DNA of 64,000 nucleotides, from contig JAIKXN010000239.1 of assembly GCA_024684055.1 (NCBI GenBank), positions 96,325-160,324 of the forward strand, in the 5' to 3' direction. Position numbers and translations under genes: made by a program. Origin of the DNA: Lachnospiraceae bacterium. GTDB lineage: Bacteria > Bacillota > Clostridia > Lachnospirales > Lachnospiraceae. The notes below the pieces were generated by a model that saw only the letters and a list, made by a program, of their open reading frames with translations, made no database searches and was not told where the DNA came from. Positions 41,801 to 51,636 of the stretch are shown here, in pieces (within the stretch, counting starts at the first letter, position 1; each line of letters opens with the position of its first letter).

Positions 41801-43316
41801 TGTATTTGAAGGCTGGTATCCCGCACCCGTCAAAGTAACTTCAGACATGAATACATATGCTAAATACAGACCTGAAGATCTGATCATCTTTACGGTTAAA
41901 TTCATTGATTATGACGGTTCCGTATTCTATACCGAAGAAGTTGAAAGCGGAAAAGACTGTACGCTTTACAAGACTATCAAAGAACCTTCGAGAGATGGTT
42001 ACTTATTTACAGGCTGGATCGGTAATCTTACAAATGTTACCGAAAACAGAGAGGTTTATGCTCAGTACGAAAAACTTCCCGATGATACATTTGTAGTAAA
42101 GTTTTATGACTGGGATGACACCCTTCTTCATACACAGACCGTTAAAAAGGGTGAAGACTGTATCGAAGTTAAGGAACCTGTTCGTGAAGGTTATAAATTT
42201 ACCGGATGGAAGCCTTCGATCAAGAACGTTACCGAAAATATGAGCGTATATGCTCAGTACGAGAAGGATGATTCGAAAACAGACTCCGATCCTTCGAACG
42301 ATCCCGATAAGAAGGATGATCCCGATCCGAACGGAGACGGAGAGAATCCCGATAATGACAATACAAATAAGGATCCCGACAATCCCAACGGAAACAATAA
42401 CAATAACGGTGACCAGAATAAAGACAATCAGACTCTTTACACAGTTACAGTAGTTGACGGTACCGGTTCAGGAAGCTATGCCGCAGGCGCAAACGTTATC
42501 ATTCTTGCAAACAATCCCGAAAACGGCAAAGTATTCGACAAATGGGTGGCAGACGATGGCGTATCTTTACTTAAAGCCGAACTTGCAGCCAATTACTTCA
42601 CGATGCCTGCAAAGAATGTTACGGTAAAGGCAACTTACAAAGAGAGCGGCACCAATAATCCTTCGAATAACAATTCGTCGAATAATCAGGGATCTACTAC
42701 TTCAAATGTGGTAACTCCCAACACTACGGTTACGATTACCAAGCCCGGTATCTCAAACGGAGGTATCGCATCGGCTTCGGTTACAGGTTCTTCCGACAAT
42801 TACGTACTTAAGATTTCGGAATCACAGACGTCCAAGGCTGAAGTAGAAGACGCATTGCTTGGAAAATATGATTCTCTTTCCAACATTAAATATGTTGCAA
42901 TGGACATTTCGCTTTACGATAAGACAGGTTCCACAAAGATTGAGAACACTTCGGATCTTAAGGTTTCCGTAACAATGCCTATTCCCGACGATCTGGTTGG
43001 ATACGCAGGAAACAACAAGGTTGCATATGTTGTAAACGGCAAACTTGTGGATCTTAATCCCAAGTTTACAACAATTAACAATGTACCCTGCATCAATTTC
43101 GTGGCTCCTCATTTTTCGCCTTATACTATTTATGTGGATACATCAAACCTTTCGTCAGCCGTAACATACTCACCGACGTCAACACCCAAGACCGGCGACG
43201 GACTTCATGCAAAATGGTTCATCAGCATAGGACTGTTTGCGGCATCACTGATTTTCTTTGCTCTCTGTATTCCTACAGGAAAGAAGAAAAAAGCAACTGC
43301 AAAAGTGAAAAGGTAA
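38802..43316 (+). CDS. Large surface protein: BspA-type LRRs, Listeria-Bacteroides (InlB B) repeats, acidic linker and TPKTG sorting signal
   Basis: YAFRGCANVSSLTF-type LRR_5 repeats; 3 repeats ending GWYPAP.../GWIGNLTNVTENREVYAQYEK/GWKPSIKNVTENMSVYAQYEK; C-term STPKTGDGLHAKWFISIGLFAASLIFFALCIPTGKKKKATAKVKR. Confidence 0.92.
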   Translation: MMKKQKKRLSRKFKRTVGFTLAGLFLISAVIVALLPQRDVNAYTQDGDSKCYLEDSENEIPVIDDQVDKIYTDGNGFQFAYKNKNNSPNKIAIICGYDYQRALSGGNLTIPDTVDAYKKYTDSFGTSGGYVAVSNNDEPLFYPTYKTETVTTTTTDEEGNPVTVEEEVEVVDNYLPCYVETYNDWINDKTGNNKRKPEEFYYEANPGDYQPCIDQAHQRITNIEVNYIANQNVIANMGTTGGDWILSGDDTLGIFSKANNIVNITFGPHLYGIGNYAFRGCANVSSLTFNNGINTLGNYSFADCRNLRTVNLPTEATISVIGQKAFYNCQGLQKFVLPTAVTKLGDSCFEGCVNLTECVIDIPGNNMLLTEMGKNVFKNCTSLEYIQFPPLYTEDQDVAWFEGCTSLKRITIPNRNVTIIDSPDFSFEDFQKQLPEEFYLEGVKDEKLHKTSTANSFAFKYLNDEIYEKVYNTDKGKIVFQVNNLNELIFFEMDDSVEKVEIPKKIGPYNITNIGSDSFAGRHNLKQISIPSTITEISEGAFMGCHRLESVIFEEPINITGIGKNAFDTQTVDASKDSCNLAKKPSLSFVGNAKEGSVPFEYAMDPGNNINNGDQSKTYITFYTGWPTNLTIKYNSSKKTRELVDVPTMTSLSTMTLDSYPYMNQSYVSAAVSAFNDRNAGKTLTDNQKDIINAVLNVYIPDGVTSIKEGLFSGVDSEGKATGSKNTDIESITVEGVKKIDNYAFKDVDTLKGVYLKGSISALGDYAFEGCDGLVDVDISPNLTEFGKVPFVSCPSLKEVDFQNNPNFYCKDAIIYGQVNGVNENILEVLGSRGLPNGYGSGTILSSELKSVKTVAPEAFRDCDGILSVDFSESSVTEIPESCFENTAELYSVVLKDGNTKIGPKAFKDSNIRYVQIPNSTTFIDNSAFDGDTQLITFYAEPNTAAAYYADNHPNIIIAEKPIQYHVYFYDEDTTTLLDTQIVDAGQDAVTYITPTKPGYVFEGWYPAPVKVTSDMNTYAKYRPEDLIIFTVKFIDYDGSVFYTEEVESGKDCTLYKTIKEPSRDGYLFTGWIGNLTNVTENREVYAQYEKLPDDTFVVKFYDWDDTLLHTQTVKKGEDCIEVKEPVREGYKFTGWKPSIKNVTENMSVYAQYEKDDSKTDSDPSNDPDKKDDPDPNGDGENPDNDNTNKDPDNPNGNNNNNGDQNKDNQTLYTVTVVDGTGSGSYAAGANVIILANNPENGKVFDKWVADDGVSLLKAELAANYFTMPAKNVTVKATYKESGTNNPSNNNSSNNQGSTTSNVVTPNTTVTITKPGISNGGIASASVTGSSDNYVLKISESQTSKAEVEDALLGKYDSLSNIKYVAMDISLYDKTGSTKIENTSDLKVSVTMPIPDDLVGYAGNNKVAYVVNGKLVDLNPKFTTINNVPCINFVAPHFSPYTIYVDTSNLSSAVTYSPTSTPKTGDGLHAKWFISIGLFAASLIFFALCIPTGKKKKATAKVKR
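42271..42435 (+). repeat. Low-complexity D/P/N/G-rich linker-coding segment
   Basis: Encodes DSKTDSDPSNDPDKKDDPDPNGDGENPDNDNTNKDPDNPNGNNNNNGDQNKDNQT. Confidence 0.8.
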
Positions 43317-43319
43317 TTT

Positions 43320-44852
43320 ATGAACAAGAAAGTCTTTTTCACAATTTTATCAAGTGTCGGAATATTACTTGCGGGCGGTATTGCTCTTGCCACTTATACG
43401 GTTGGCAGAGCAGATACCGTCAGCGAGGATTTTCAGATGGAAAAAAACACGCTGGTAAAATATTACGGAAAAGATGAAACATGTGTAATTCCTGAAAGCA
43501 CCAAAAAAATCGCTTCAGCTGCTTTTGAAGGAAACGATTCGGTTAAAAAGATCGTAATTCCCAAAGGAGTGGAAGAGATAGGATATAATGCTTTTGCGGA
43601 AATGAGCAGTCTTGAAAGAGTTATTATTCCGGATAACGTTACAAAACTCGGAGCTTCGGCTTTTGCAAACTGCGAAAACCTGAAAGAAGTTTATATCGGT
43701 GCTTCTCTATGCGAAATCGGTTCATGTCCTTTTGCGGGATGCGAATCGCTTACGGATCTGGAAGTCAGTGACAATAACAAATATCTTACAAGTATCGACA
43801 ATATTCTTTATTCCGCGGACAGAACCGTTTTATATGAGATGGTTCCTTCGAGAGAAAAGAACTTCTATGTTTTCCCCGATTCGGTATCTGCAATTTCTCC
43901 CTATGCATTCTGGGGATGCGATAATCTTGAACACACAATAGTATCTGATTCCGTTAAGGTTATTCCACCTTACGCTTTTTCAGGTGCTCATAATTTAAAG
44001 AGCGTTACTCTCAGTTTCAATACCCAGGAAATATCGCTTAAAGCGTTTGAAAACTGTGAAAAACTTGAACAGGTTTATATTCCCGATTCGGTCACATTTA
44101 TCAGTGATTCCGCATTTGACGGATGTCCCAAAGTTTCTCTTTATGTTTCAGCATTGTCCCAGGGCGAAAAATATGCTCAGAATAAAGAACTCAATACGAT
44201 ATATGAACCCAAATACGATTTGAATCTTGCTTCTGTTTTAAGGAATGAGTATGCAGCGGATGCTTCCGAAAAAAGAAATGAAGCGGCAAAAGAGGAAGAA
44301 GAAATATATTTTGATATTTCCAAGGATGATTCTCTGGGTGCGGCTATAGTTGTCAACAACGAGGCCGTTGTTTTGATGGATCCTTATAAAATCCAGATTC
44401 AAAAGAATGCTTCCTCTGATAACAACGAGGCAGAAACGGATTTTAATGCTATTTTAACAAGCAACATGGATAATAATATCATTCCCGAAAATCTTTTTTA
44501 TCTCAAATCCGATCTGACTGAGATTTCCATTCCGGAAAATACCAAATATATAGGAAAATTTGCTTTTTCAAGAACAGGACTTAAAAAAGTTGTCATTCCC
44601 GAAGGCGTTCGTTCCGTTGGTTTCGGTGCATTTTATCACTGTGACGACTTAAGTGAAGTTATTATTCCGGACTCCGTTACCGAGATCGAACCTCAGGCTT
44701 TCGAGAAAACGGCATGGATGGAAGAGTGGTATAAAAACGGAGAAAGCGATTATCTTATTGTCGGCGACGGCATTCTTATAGCATATAAAGGCAAAAAGGA
44801 AGATTACGTAAAACCCGAAAATGTTAAATCTGTCTCTTGCGATATTGACTAG
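43320..44852 (+). CDS. BspA-type LRR protein with N-terminal signal/anchor
   Basis: MNKKVFFTILSSVGILLAGGIALATYTVG then LRR_5 repeats such as IVIPKGVEEIGYNAFAEMSSLERVIIPDNVTKLGASAFANC. Confidence 0.88.
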   Translation: MNKKVFFTILSSVGILLAGGIALATYTVGRADTVSEDFQMEKNTLVKYYGKDETCVIPESTKKIASAAFEGNDSVKKIVIPKGVEEIGYNAFAEMSSLERVIIPDNVTKLGASAFANCENLKEVYIGASLCEIGSCPFAGCESLTDLEVSDNNKYLTSIDNILYSADRTVLYEMVPSREKNFYVFPDSVSAISPYAFWGCDNLEHTIVSDSVKVIPPYAFSGAHNLKSVTLSFNTQEISLKAFENCEKLEQVYIPDSVTFISDSAFDGCPKVSLYVSALSQGEKYAQNKELNTIYEPKYDLNLASVLRNEYAADASEKRNEAAKEEEEIYFDISKDDSLGAAIVVNNEAVVLMDPYKIQIQKNASSDNNEAETDFNAILTSNMDNNIIPENLFYLKSDLTEISIPENTKYIGKFAFSRTGLKKVVIPEGVRSVGFGAFYHCDDLSEVIIPDSVTEIEPQAFEKTAWMEEWYKNGESDYLIVGDGILIAYKGKKEDYVKPENVKSVSCDID

Positions 44853-44901
44853 TTTCATCTATAATAGACTCTGTTTTATGGATGAGAAAGAAGGTAGAAA
44901 T

Positions 44902-46329
44902 ATGAAAAAGAGTCAGAATCCGAACAACGAGGGTTTCCAGAATCGTCCGATTTCTTTGAACCCCCGCAACAATCTTCTTTCGATTGAAGAGCACATGTAT
45001 ATCCTTGAAGACGTTGAAAAACCCAATGTTTTCAGAAACATGTTTCCCTATTCGGAAGTTCCCAAAATTCCCTTTAATGACAGGATAGTACCTCACAATA
45101 TGCCCAAAGAGATTTGGATAACCGATACTACATTCAGAGACGGTCAGCAGTCCAGAGCTCCTTATTCGACTGAGCAGATTGTGACTATATTTGATTATCT
45201 TCATAAACTCGGCGGCCCTAACGGCATGATCCGTGCCAGTGAATTTTTCCTTTATTCGAAAAAAGACAGGGATGCTGTTGTTAAATGTATGGAAAGGGGC
45301 TATAAATTCCCCGAAGTTACAAGCTGGATAAGAGCAAGCGAAAAAGACTTTAAGCTTGTAAAGGAAATAGGTATGAAAGAAACAGGTATTCTTGTTTCCT
45401 GTTCCGATTATCATATTTTCTTAAAGCTTAAAATGACACGAAGAGAAGCTCTTGAACATTATCTTTCGATTGTTCGCCAGTGCCTTGACTGCGGAATTTC
45501 CCCGAGATGCCATCTTGAAGATATAACAAGATCCGATATTTACGGTTTTGTTGTTCCTTTCTGTATGGAACTTATGAAACTGATGGATGAATATAAAATC
45601 CCCGTTAAGATTCGTCTTTGCGATACAATGGGATATGGTGTAAATTTCCCGGGAGCAGTTATTCCCCGAAGTGTTCAGGGTATCATTTATGCTTTGCATG
45701 TTAATGCAGGCGTTCCTCATGATATGCTTGAATGGCACGGACACAATGACTTTTACAAGGCCGTTGCAAATTCAACTACAGCCTGGTTATATGGCTGCGC
45801 AGGAATTAATACATCGCTTTTCGGTATCGGTGAGAGAACAGGAAATACACCTCTTGAAGCCATGGTTTTTGAATATGCTCAGCTTAAAGGTGATTTAAAC
45901 GGCATGGAGACGACGGTAATAACCGAACTTGCCGAATATTACGAAAAAGAGATCGGATATCATATTCCTCCGATGACACCTTTTGTAGGAAAGAATTTCA
46001 ACGTTACAAGAGCCGGAATTCATGCGGACGGATTATTAAAGAATGAAGAAATTTATTCTATTTTCGATACCGATAAATTCCTTAACAGACCTGTAATGTG
46101 CGCTATTTCCAATACTTCCGGACTTGCGGGCATTGCTCACTGGATGAATCATCATTATCATTTAAAAGGCGATTCACAGCTTGATAAAAAAGATGAAATA
46201 GTTATTAAATTAAAAGAGTGGGTTGACAAACAGTACGAAGAAGGCAGAGTTACCGTACTTACTGATAACGAACTTGAGAATCAGATCAATGCCATATGTG
46301 AAGAATATGGCATGCCGCTCTTTATATAA
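44902..46329 (+). CDS. DRE-TIM metallolyase of the isopropylmalate/homocitrate synthase type; candidate Re-citrate synthase
   Basis: EIWITDTTFRDGQQSRAPYS, CDTMGYGVNFPG, LEWHGHNDFYKAVANSTTAWLYGC; alternative start 44878. Confidence 0.8.
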   Translation: MKKSQNPNNEGFQNRPISLNPRNNLLSIEEHMYILEDVEKPNVFRNMFPYSEVPKIPFNDRIVPHNMPKEIWITDTTFRDGQQSRAPYSTEQIVTIFDYLHKLGGPNGMIRASEFFLYSKKDRDAVVKCMERGYKFPEVTSWIRASEKDFKLVKEIGMKETGILVSCSDYHIFLKLKMTRREALEHYLSIVRQCLDCGISPRCHLEDITRSDIYGFVVPFCMELMKLMDEYKIPVKIRLCDTMGYGVNFPGAVIPRSVQGIIYALHVNAGVPHDMLEWHGHNDFYKAVANSTTAWLYGCAGINTSLFGIGERTGNTPLEAMVFEYAQLKGDLNGMETTVITELAEYYEKEIGYHIPPMTPFVGKNFNVTRAGIHADGLLKNEEIYSIFDTDKFLNRPVMCAISNTSGLAGIAHWMNHHYHLKGDSQLDKKDEIVIKLKEWVDKQYEEGRVTVLTDNELENQINAICEEYGMPLFI

Positions 46330-46349
46330 TAATTTTGAAAGGAATAAAT

Positions 46350-46589
46350 ATGGAATCTTATCAATATCTCAGTTATATTTTTTTGTTTGGAAGATTGGCT
46401 GTATTTGTTATTATTGTTGCTCTTTTGATCGTTTTGGGTGTTGTTCTTATTAAGGCTCGCAAAAAAAGAAGAGAAAGAACCAGACAGGCCATTCATGAAT
46501 TGTTTAACGGAAAAGAAGATGAAGGCACTGTTAGTATAAACATTGACAATTCATCAGATAATTCAGGCGATAATAACAATAATTATTAA
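46350..46589 (+). CDS. Small single-pass membrane protein (about 79 aa)
   Basis: [52 protein letters not shown]..., between two metabolic genes on the same strand. Confidence 0.6.
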   Translation: MESYQYLSYIFLFGRLAVFVIIVALLIVLGVVLIKARKKRRERTRQAIHELFNGKEDEGTVSINIDNSSDNSGDNNNNY

Positions 46590-46627
46590 TTACATTTATA
46601 TTTTTGAATCTTTATACAGAGGTGAAT

Positions 46628-47839
46628 ATGGAAAAGATTAAGATGACAACTCCGCTTGTTGAAATGGACGGAGATGAAATGACAAGAATTCTCTGGAAAA
46701 TGATCAAGGATGAACTTCTCATTCCTTATATCGATCTTAAGACGGAGTATTACGATCTCGGACTTGAAAAAAGAAACGAAACAAACGATCAGATTACAGT
46801 TGATTCTGCAAATGCTACAAAGAAATACGGAGTTGCCGTTAAATGTGCGACTATCACTCCGAATGCTGCAAGAGTAGAAGAATATAATCTTAAGGAAATG
46901 TGGAAGTCTCCCAACGGTACTATCCGTGCAATGCTTGACGGTACTGTTTTCAGAGCGCCCATTATCGTTAAAGGTATCGAACCCTGTGTAAAGAACTGGG
47001 AAAAGCCCATCACACTTGCACGTCATGCATACGGCGATGTTTATAAGAATACTGAAATCAAAGTTCCCGGACCCGGCAAGGCAGAACTCGTTTTCACCGG
47101 CGAGGACGGAACCGTAATCAGAGAAACCATTATGGATTTCAAATCAAGCGGTATTATTCAGGGTATTCACAATATCGACAAATCTATCGAATCTTTTGCA
47201 AGAGCATGCTTTAATTACGCTCTTGATACAAAGCAGGATCTCTGGTTTGCAACAAAAGATACGATTTCAAAGAAATACGATCATAATTTCAAAGATATTT
47301 TCCAGGAAATCTTTGATAAGGAATACAAAGAAAAATTCGAGGCTGCAGGAATCACATATTTCTACACTTTGATCGATGATGCCGTTGCAAGAGTTATGAA
47401 AGCAAAAGGCGGATTTATCTGGGCTTGCAAGAACTATGACGGAGACGTAATGAGCGATATGGTTTCAAGTGCTTTCGGTTCACTTGCGATGATGACATCC
47501 GTTCTTGTTTCTCCCGACGGAATTTATGAGTACGAAGCTGCTCACGGAACTGTTCAGAGACACTATTACAAGCATCTTAAAGGGGAAGAAACAAGTACCA
47601 ACTCCGTAGCTACGATATTTGCATGGACAGGTGCATTAAGAAAGAGAGGAGAACTTGACAATATTCCCGAACTCGTTAATTTTGCCAATATGCTTGAAAA
47701 GGCAACGATTCAGACTATCGAGTCAGGAAAGATGACGAAAGATCTTGCTCTTATCACTTCACTTAAGGACGTAACGGTTCTTAATTCCGAAAACTTCATC
47801 AAGGAAATCAGAAATACGCTTGATGAAATGATCAAATAG
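46628..47839 (+). CDS. icd: NADP-dependent isocitrate dehydrogenase
   Basis: [65 protein letters not shown] supports 46628. Confidence 0.95.
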   Translation: MEKIKMTTPLVEMDGDEMTRILWKMIKDELLIPYIDLKTEYYDLGLEKRNETNDQITVDSANATKKYGVAVKCATITPNAARVEEYNLKEMWKSPNGTIRAMLDGTVFRAPIIVKGIEPCVKNWEKPITLARHAYGDVYKNTEIKVPGPGKAELVFTGEDGTVIRETIMDFKSSGIIQGIHNIDKSIESFARACFNYALDTKQDLWFATKDTISKKYDHNFKDIFQEIFDKEYKEKFEAAGITYFYTLIDDAVARVMKAKGGFIWACKNYDGDVMSDMVSSAFGSLAMMTSVLVSPDGIYEYEAAHGTVQRHYYKHLKGEETSTNSVATIFAWTGALRKRGELDNIPELVNFANMLEKATIQTIESGKMTKDLALITSLKDVTVLNSENFIKEIRNTLDEMIK

Positions 47840-47973
47840 CTTAGGCTTAAGAATATACTTAATAAAATGCGATCGGACAATAAAGTGATTCGGACTATTC
47901 CTGATGAAATGATATGACATTAAAGTAAATATCCTTTATCGATGATTTAGCATGGTAAGAAATTGTAAATCAA

Positions 47974-48010
47974 AAACCCCGAATGTTTGTTAACATTCGG
48001 GGTTTGGTTT
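47974..48010. terminator. Bidirectional terminator between icd and ABC-F gene
   Basis: AAACCCCGAATGTT-TGTT-AACATTCGGGGTTT perfect 14-bp stem. Confidence 0.88.
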
Positions 48011-49929
48011 TATGAGTTAAGTTCTTCCCATTCTTCGTATAAAGAAGAGAGCTTTTCGTTTGTTTCAGCCTGTTGTGAACAAAGTTTGTTAAGCTTGGCG
48101 GAATTTACAGCTGTTTCGGGTTTTGCCATTTCTTCTTCGAGAGAAGAGAGTTTATTCTCAAGGGCTTCGATTTTTTCCTCGATGGTTTTTATTTTATTTT
48201 CGAGTTTTCTTTTCTCGCTTTGAGCTTTCTTTTGTTCCATCCAGTCGGATTTTGAAACGGAATCATTTTCATCTTCGGTTTTAACGGTATTTACTGTATT
48301 TGATTCAACCGAAAATGCAGATAACTGATTCTTTTTCTCGAGAAAATAGTCATAATTTCCCAAATATTCAACCAGACGGCCGTTTTCCAGAGACAAAATT
48401 CTGTCAGCGGTTTTATTTATAAAATATCTGTCGTGAGATACGTAAAGACATGTGCCGGAAAAAGCGTTAAGTGCATCTTCGAGTATTGTCTTTGACGTCA
48501 TGTCAAGATGGTTTGTCGGTTCGTCAAGTACCAGAAAATTGGCTTTTGAGAGCATAATTTTTGCCAAAACAACTCTGCATTTTTCACCGCCGCTCAATAC
48601 GCCTATTTTTTTGAACACTTCATCATTTGAAAACAAAAAAGCACCGAGGGTATTTCTTATTTCCGTCTGAGTCATATCAGGGTAGGAATCCGATATTTCA
48701 TCGAATAATGTTTTGCTGTCGTCTATAACGGCCGACTGCTGATCGAAATAGCCGATAGTAACGTTGCTTCCGAATCTTATTGAAGCTTCGGTATCCGATT
48801 CAAGGTAATCGTTTATTATTTTAAGAATGGTTGTTTTGCCTGAACCATTTGCACCGATTATAGCTACATGTTCGCCTTTTTTAAGTTCGAATGAAAGATT
48901 GCTGAAAAGATTTCTTTCTTCAAAAGATTTTGAAATTCCTTTTACGCTCAAAACATCTTTTCCGCTTTCGATATCGGGCGTTAAGAAAAGTTTCATTTCG
49001 TTGTCGGCATTAACCGGCTTGTCGATAACTTCGATCTTATCGAGCATTTTCTGCCTCGAATCGGCTCTTTTTATTGATTTTTCACGGTTAAACGATCGAA
49101 GTTTCTTAATAACTTCCATCTGATGCTTAATTTCGCGCTGCTGATTCTCGTAAGCGGATGTGAGAGTTTCGGTATACTGTTCCTTTTTGGTTATGAAATC
49201 ATCGTAGTTTCCGTCAAACGAAAGAAGAGAGTTTCCGAATATTTCCATAACCTTGTTTGCGGTCTTATTTATAAAATATCTGTCATGAGATACAAATAAT
49301 ACGGCGCTTTGTACGTTCGAAAGATAACTTTCAAGCCATTCCACGGACTGTATATCCAGATAGTTGGTAGGCTCGTCGAGAAGAATGAGATCGGGCTTTG
49401 TAAGAAGTATCTTACCAAGCATAAGTCTTGTTCTTTCGCCGCCGGAGAGAAGATTGACCGTCTTTTCCCTGTCGTCTGTAAACTTAAGGCCGTTTAATAC
49501 GCCGTTGATTTCGGATTTATATGTATAGCCGCCTTTTTTATCAAATATTTCAGTAAGAGAATGGTATTTATTCATATAATCATCCATTTCTTCCGAAGAT
49601 ACATTTTTAAGATTTTCTTCCATAAGGCGTATACGGTTTTCCATCTCGATTAAGTCTTTTTTGCAGTCGAGAAGTTCTTCATATACTGATTTGGTCGAGT
49701 TAAAATCCTGATTTTGAGCCACGTAACCTGTGGTACAGTCCTTTTTAAAGACGATTTCACCTGAATCGGGAGTGTGTTCGCCCATAATCAGTTTAAGTAG
49801 AGTGGATTTGCCGGTGCCGTTGTCGCCGATGAGCGCACATTTTTCTTTTTCGTTTAGCAAAAATGTTATATTGTTAAGTATCGTGTTTTCACCGAATGAA
49901 AACGAAACACTGTTAAATGAAAGTATCAT
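48010..49929 (-). CDS. ABC-F family ATP-binding protein
   Basis: Two ABC domains (GDNGTGKSTLLKL, GANGSGKTTILKI), LSGGERTRLMLGK and LSGGEKCRVVLAK, no TM domain, C-terminal coiled coil. Confidence 0.92.
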   Translation of the reverse strand: MILSFNSVSFSFGENTILNNITFLLNEKEKCALIGDNGTGKSTLLKLIMGEHTPDSGEIVFKKDCTTGYVAQNQDFNSTKSVYEELLDCKKDLIEMENRIRLMEENLKNVSSEEMDDYMNKYHSLTEIFDKKGGYTYKSEINGVLNGLKFTDDREKTVNLLSGGERTRLMLGKILLTKPDLILLDEPTNYLDIQSVEWLESYLSNVQSAVLFVSHDRYFINKTANKVMEIFGNSLLSFDGNYDDFITKKEQYTETLTSAYENQQREIKHQMEVIKKLRSFNREKSIKRADSRQKMLDKIEVIDKPVNADNEMKLFLTPDIESGKDVLSVKGISKSFEERNLFSNLSFELKKGEHVAIIGANGSGKTTILKIINDYLESDTEASIRFGSNVTIGYFDQQSAVIDDSKTLFDEISDSYPDMTQTEIRNTLGAFLFSNDEVFKKIGVLSGGEKCRVVLAKIMLSKANFLVLDEPTNHLDMTSKTILEDALNAFSGTCLYVSHDRYFINKTADRILSLENGRLVEYLGNYDYFLEKKNQLSAFSVESNTVNTVKTEDENDSVSKSDWMEQKKAQSEKRKLENKIKTIEEKIEALENKLSSLEEEMAKPETAVNSAKLNKLCSQQAETNEKLSSLYEEWEELNS

Positions 49930-50094
49930 AAAAAATCTTCCTTATTGCCGAAGAATAACAAAACAATAAAATAATATCAATTATGTCGGAGATTTGCAAT
50001 TTTTATCGTGTTTTATTGTAAAACATTTTTATTGGTATTTGTGTTGCATATGTGATAAAATTACTATATATGGTTTTTTGGAGGTTTAAAAACA

Positions 50095-51582
50095 ATGTTT
50101 TCTGCTGTTTTTAACGAAATAAGAAGGCATAAGAAGCTTATTATCGCTTATGTTTCCGTATGCATGGTACTTGCAGTCTTTGCGTCACCTTTCTTCGGTG
50201 TTACCGAAATGAGACAGGTTTATGCAACTTCCGAGGAAGAAGCCGTTCCGGTAGGTGAGACGATTTATACTCTGACTACCATGTTTACCGGAAAGGCATT
50301 AAGAAATGTTGCCGGTTCATACGGTTCGGTAGTCGGCGTATCAGCTGAACCTTTTACGGCTCTCCTTTTCCTCGGAATAGTTGAGAATATCAATAAACTC
50401 TGCGGAAGCCCTCTTGCGATTGCGGCAACTCCCGCGGGAAATCCTTTTGTATTGCTTCTTGTGGCGGTTTTCTTCGTTGCAAGCAAACTAATGAAATCGT
50501 TTGAAACTACCAAGGTTTTCGGGCTCTGTACTCTCGGAGAACTTGAAAAATACCTTGGTCTTGTATTTATACTTGCACTCGGAATCATGAATGTTGTCGG
50601 ATTGACGGAATATTCGGTTTCAAAAGTTTCTGCGGCTGCTCAAGCTCCCTCCGGTGCAGGAGGTCAGGGAGTGGCTGCAGGTATTCTTACCGCTTTGATT
50701 TCCGTATTTTTGTCACTGGTATCCGTGGTAATTTACCTTGTGGTCAAAACCGTATTCTTCGGACTTGATGCGCTTCAGTCTTGCTTTTCGTTTATTCCTT
50801 TTTCGGGCGCTTTGTTCGAAGTATTCAAGAGTGCATTTGTTATTGTAGTTCTTTCCGTTAACGTATTTATGCCCTGGCTGGGCGTTGCAATAAATATCAT
50901 TGTATTTATTATCTGCTGCTTCCTGTTTAAATTCTTTGTTAACGTCGAAGAGTTCTTAAGAAAGATTTACATCAAACCTTTCCTTGCAAGAATGCGCGGA
51001 TTTAATGACGAAATTCCTCTTATTTTTGCAAAGGTTCCAAAGAAGATCAGAAAATACTGCGAGGCAGAGGGTATTGATTACGATCTTGCGCTTCCGGTTT
51101 ATGCTTTCAAGAAAAAAGAAGCCGAGAATTACAAGATGAAATTCATGGAAAAAGTCTGGCTGGTAAATACCGCAGAAGGTGCTGTTTTCCTTAAAAAGAA
51201 AGGAAGAAAAATTCAGAGATACAATCTTTACGGAAAAGAGAAGACTTATTTCCTCAAAAAGGATTTCCGTTTTATTGAGATCTTTTCCAATCCCGTTGAC
51301 GACAAGATTACCAAAAAGGATTTAAGGGTTATAATTTCCGTAGAGTATATCAAGAGATTTGAGGAAATCTGCGATAAACTTAAATTCGTAAATTATCATG
51401 TTTATAAAGACAATCTCAAACTTTCAAAGAAGGAACAGAGACTTCAGATAAAAGAAGAGAAGAGAGAGTTAAGAAAAGAAAAGATCAACGCATTTACGAC
51501 CAAAGCGGCAGACAAATTCAAGCCTGTTTATTTAAAAGTACGCAATGCAATCCCTTTTTTGAAGAAAAAAGAAACGGAATAA
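50095..51582 (+). CDS. Polytopic membrane protein of unknown function with basic cytoplasmic C-terminus
   Basis: Multiple hydrophobic segments and K/R/E-rich tail; ggagg RBS. Confidence 0.75.
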   Translation: MFSAVFNEIRRHKKLIIAYVSVCMVLAVFASPFFGVTEMRQVYATSEEEAVPVGETIYTLTTMFTGKALRNVAGSYGSVVGVSAEPFTALLFLGIVENINKLCGSPLAIAATPAGNPFVLLLVAVFFVASKLMKSFETTKVFGLCTLGELEKYLGLVFILALGIMNVVGLTEYSVSKVSAAAQAPSGAGGQGVAAGILTALISVFLSLVSVVIYLVVKTVFFGLDALQSCFSFIPFSGALFEVFKSAFVIVVLSVNVFMPWLGVAINIIVFIICCFLFKFFVNVEEFLRKIYIKPFLARMRGFNDEIPLIFAKVPKKIRKYCEAEGIDYDLALPVYAFKKKEAENYKMKFMEKVWLVNTAEGAVFLKKKGRKIQRYNLYGKEKTYFLKKDFRFIEIFSNPVDDKITKKDLRVIISVEYIKRFEEICDKLKFVNYHVYKDNLKLSKKEQRLQIKEEKRELRKEKINAFTTKAADKFKPVYLKVRNAIPFLKKKETE

Positions 51583-51636
51583 GGAATATTCAGTTATTCT
51601 TATTTGATAAAAAAATCAGAAAGTCGAGAAGAAAAA

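Noticed and set aside
42271-42435. Repetitive gatcccgat/aataac tract as a possible CRISPR or tandem array
   Set aside because: Units are irregular and in frame, explained by the D/P/N-rich linker of the surface protein.
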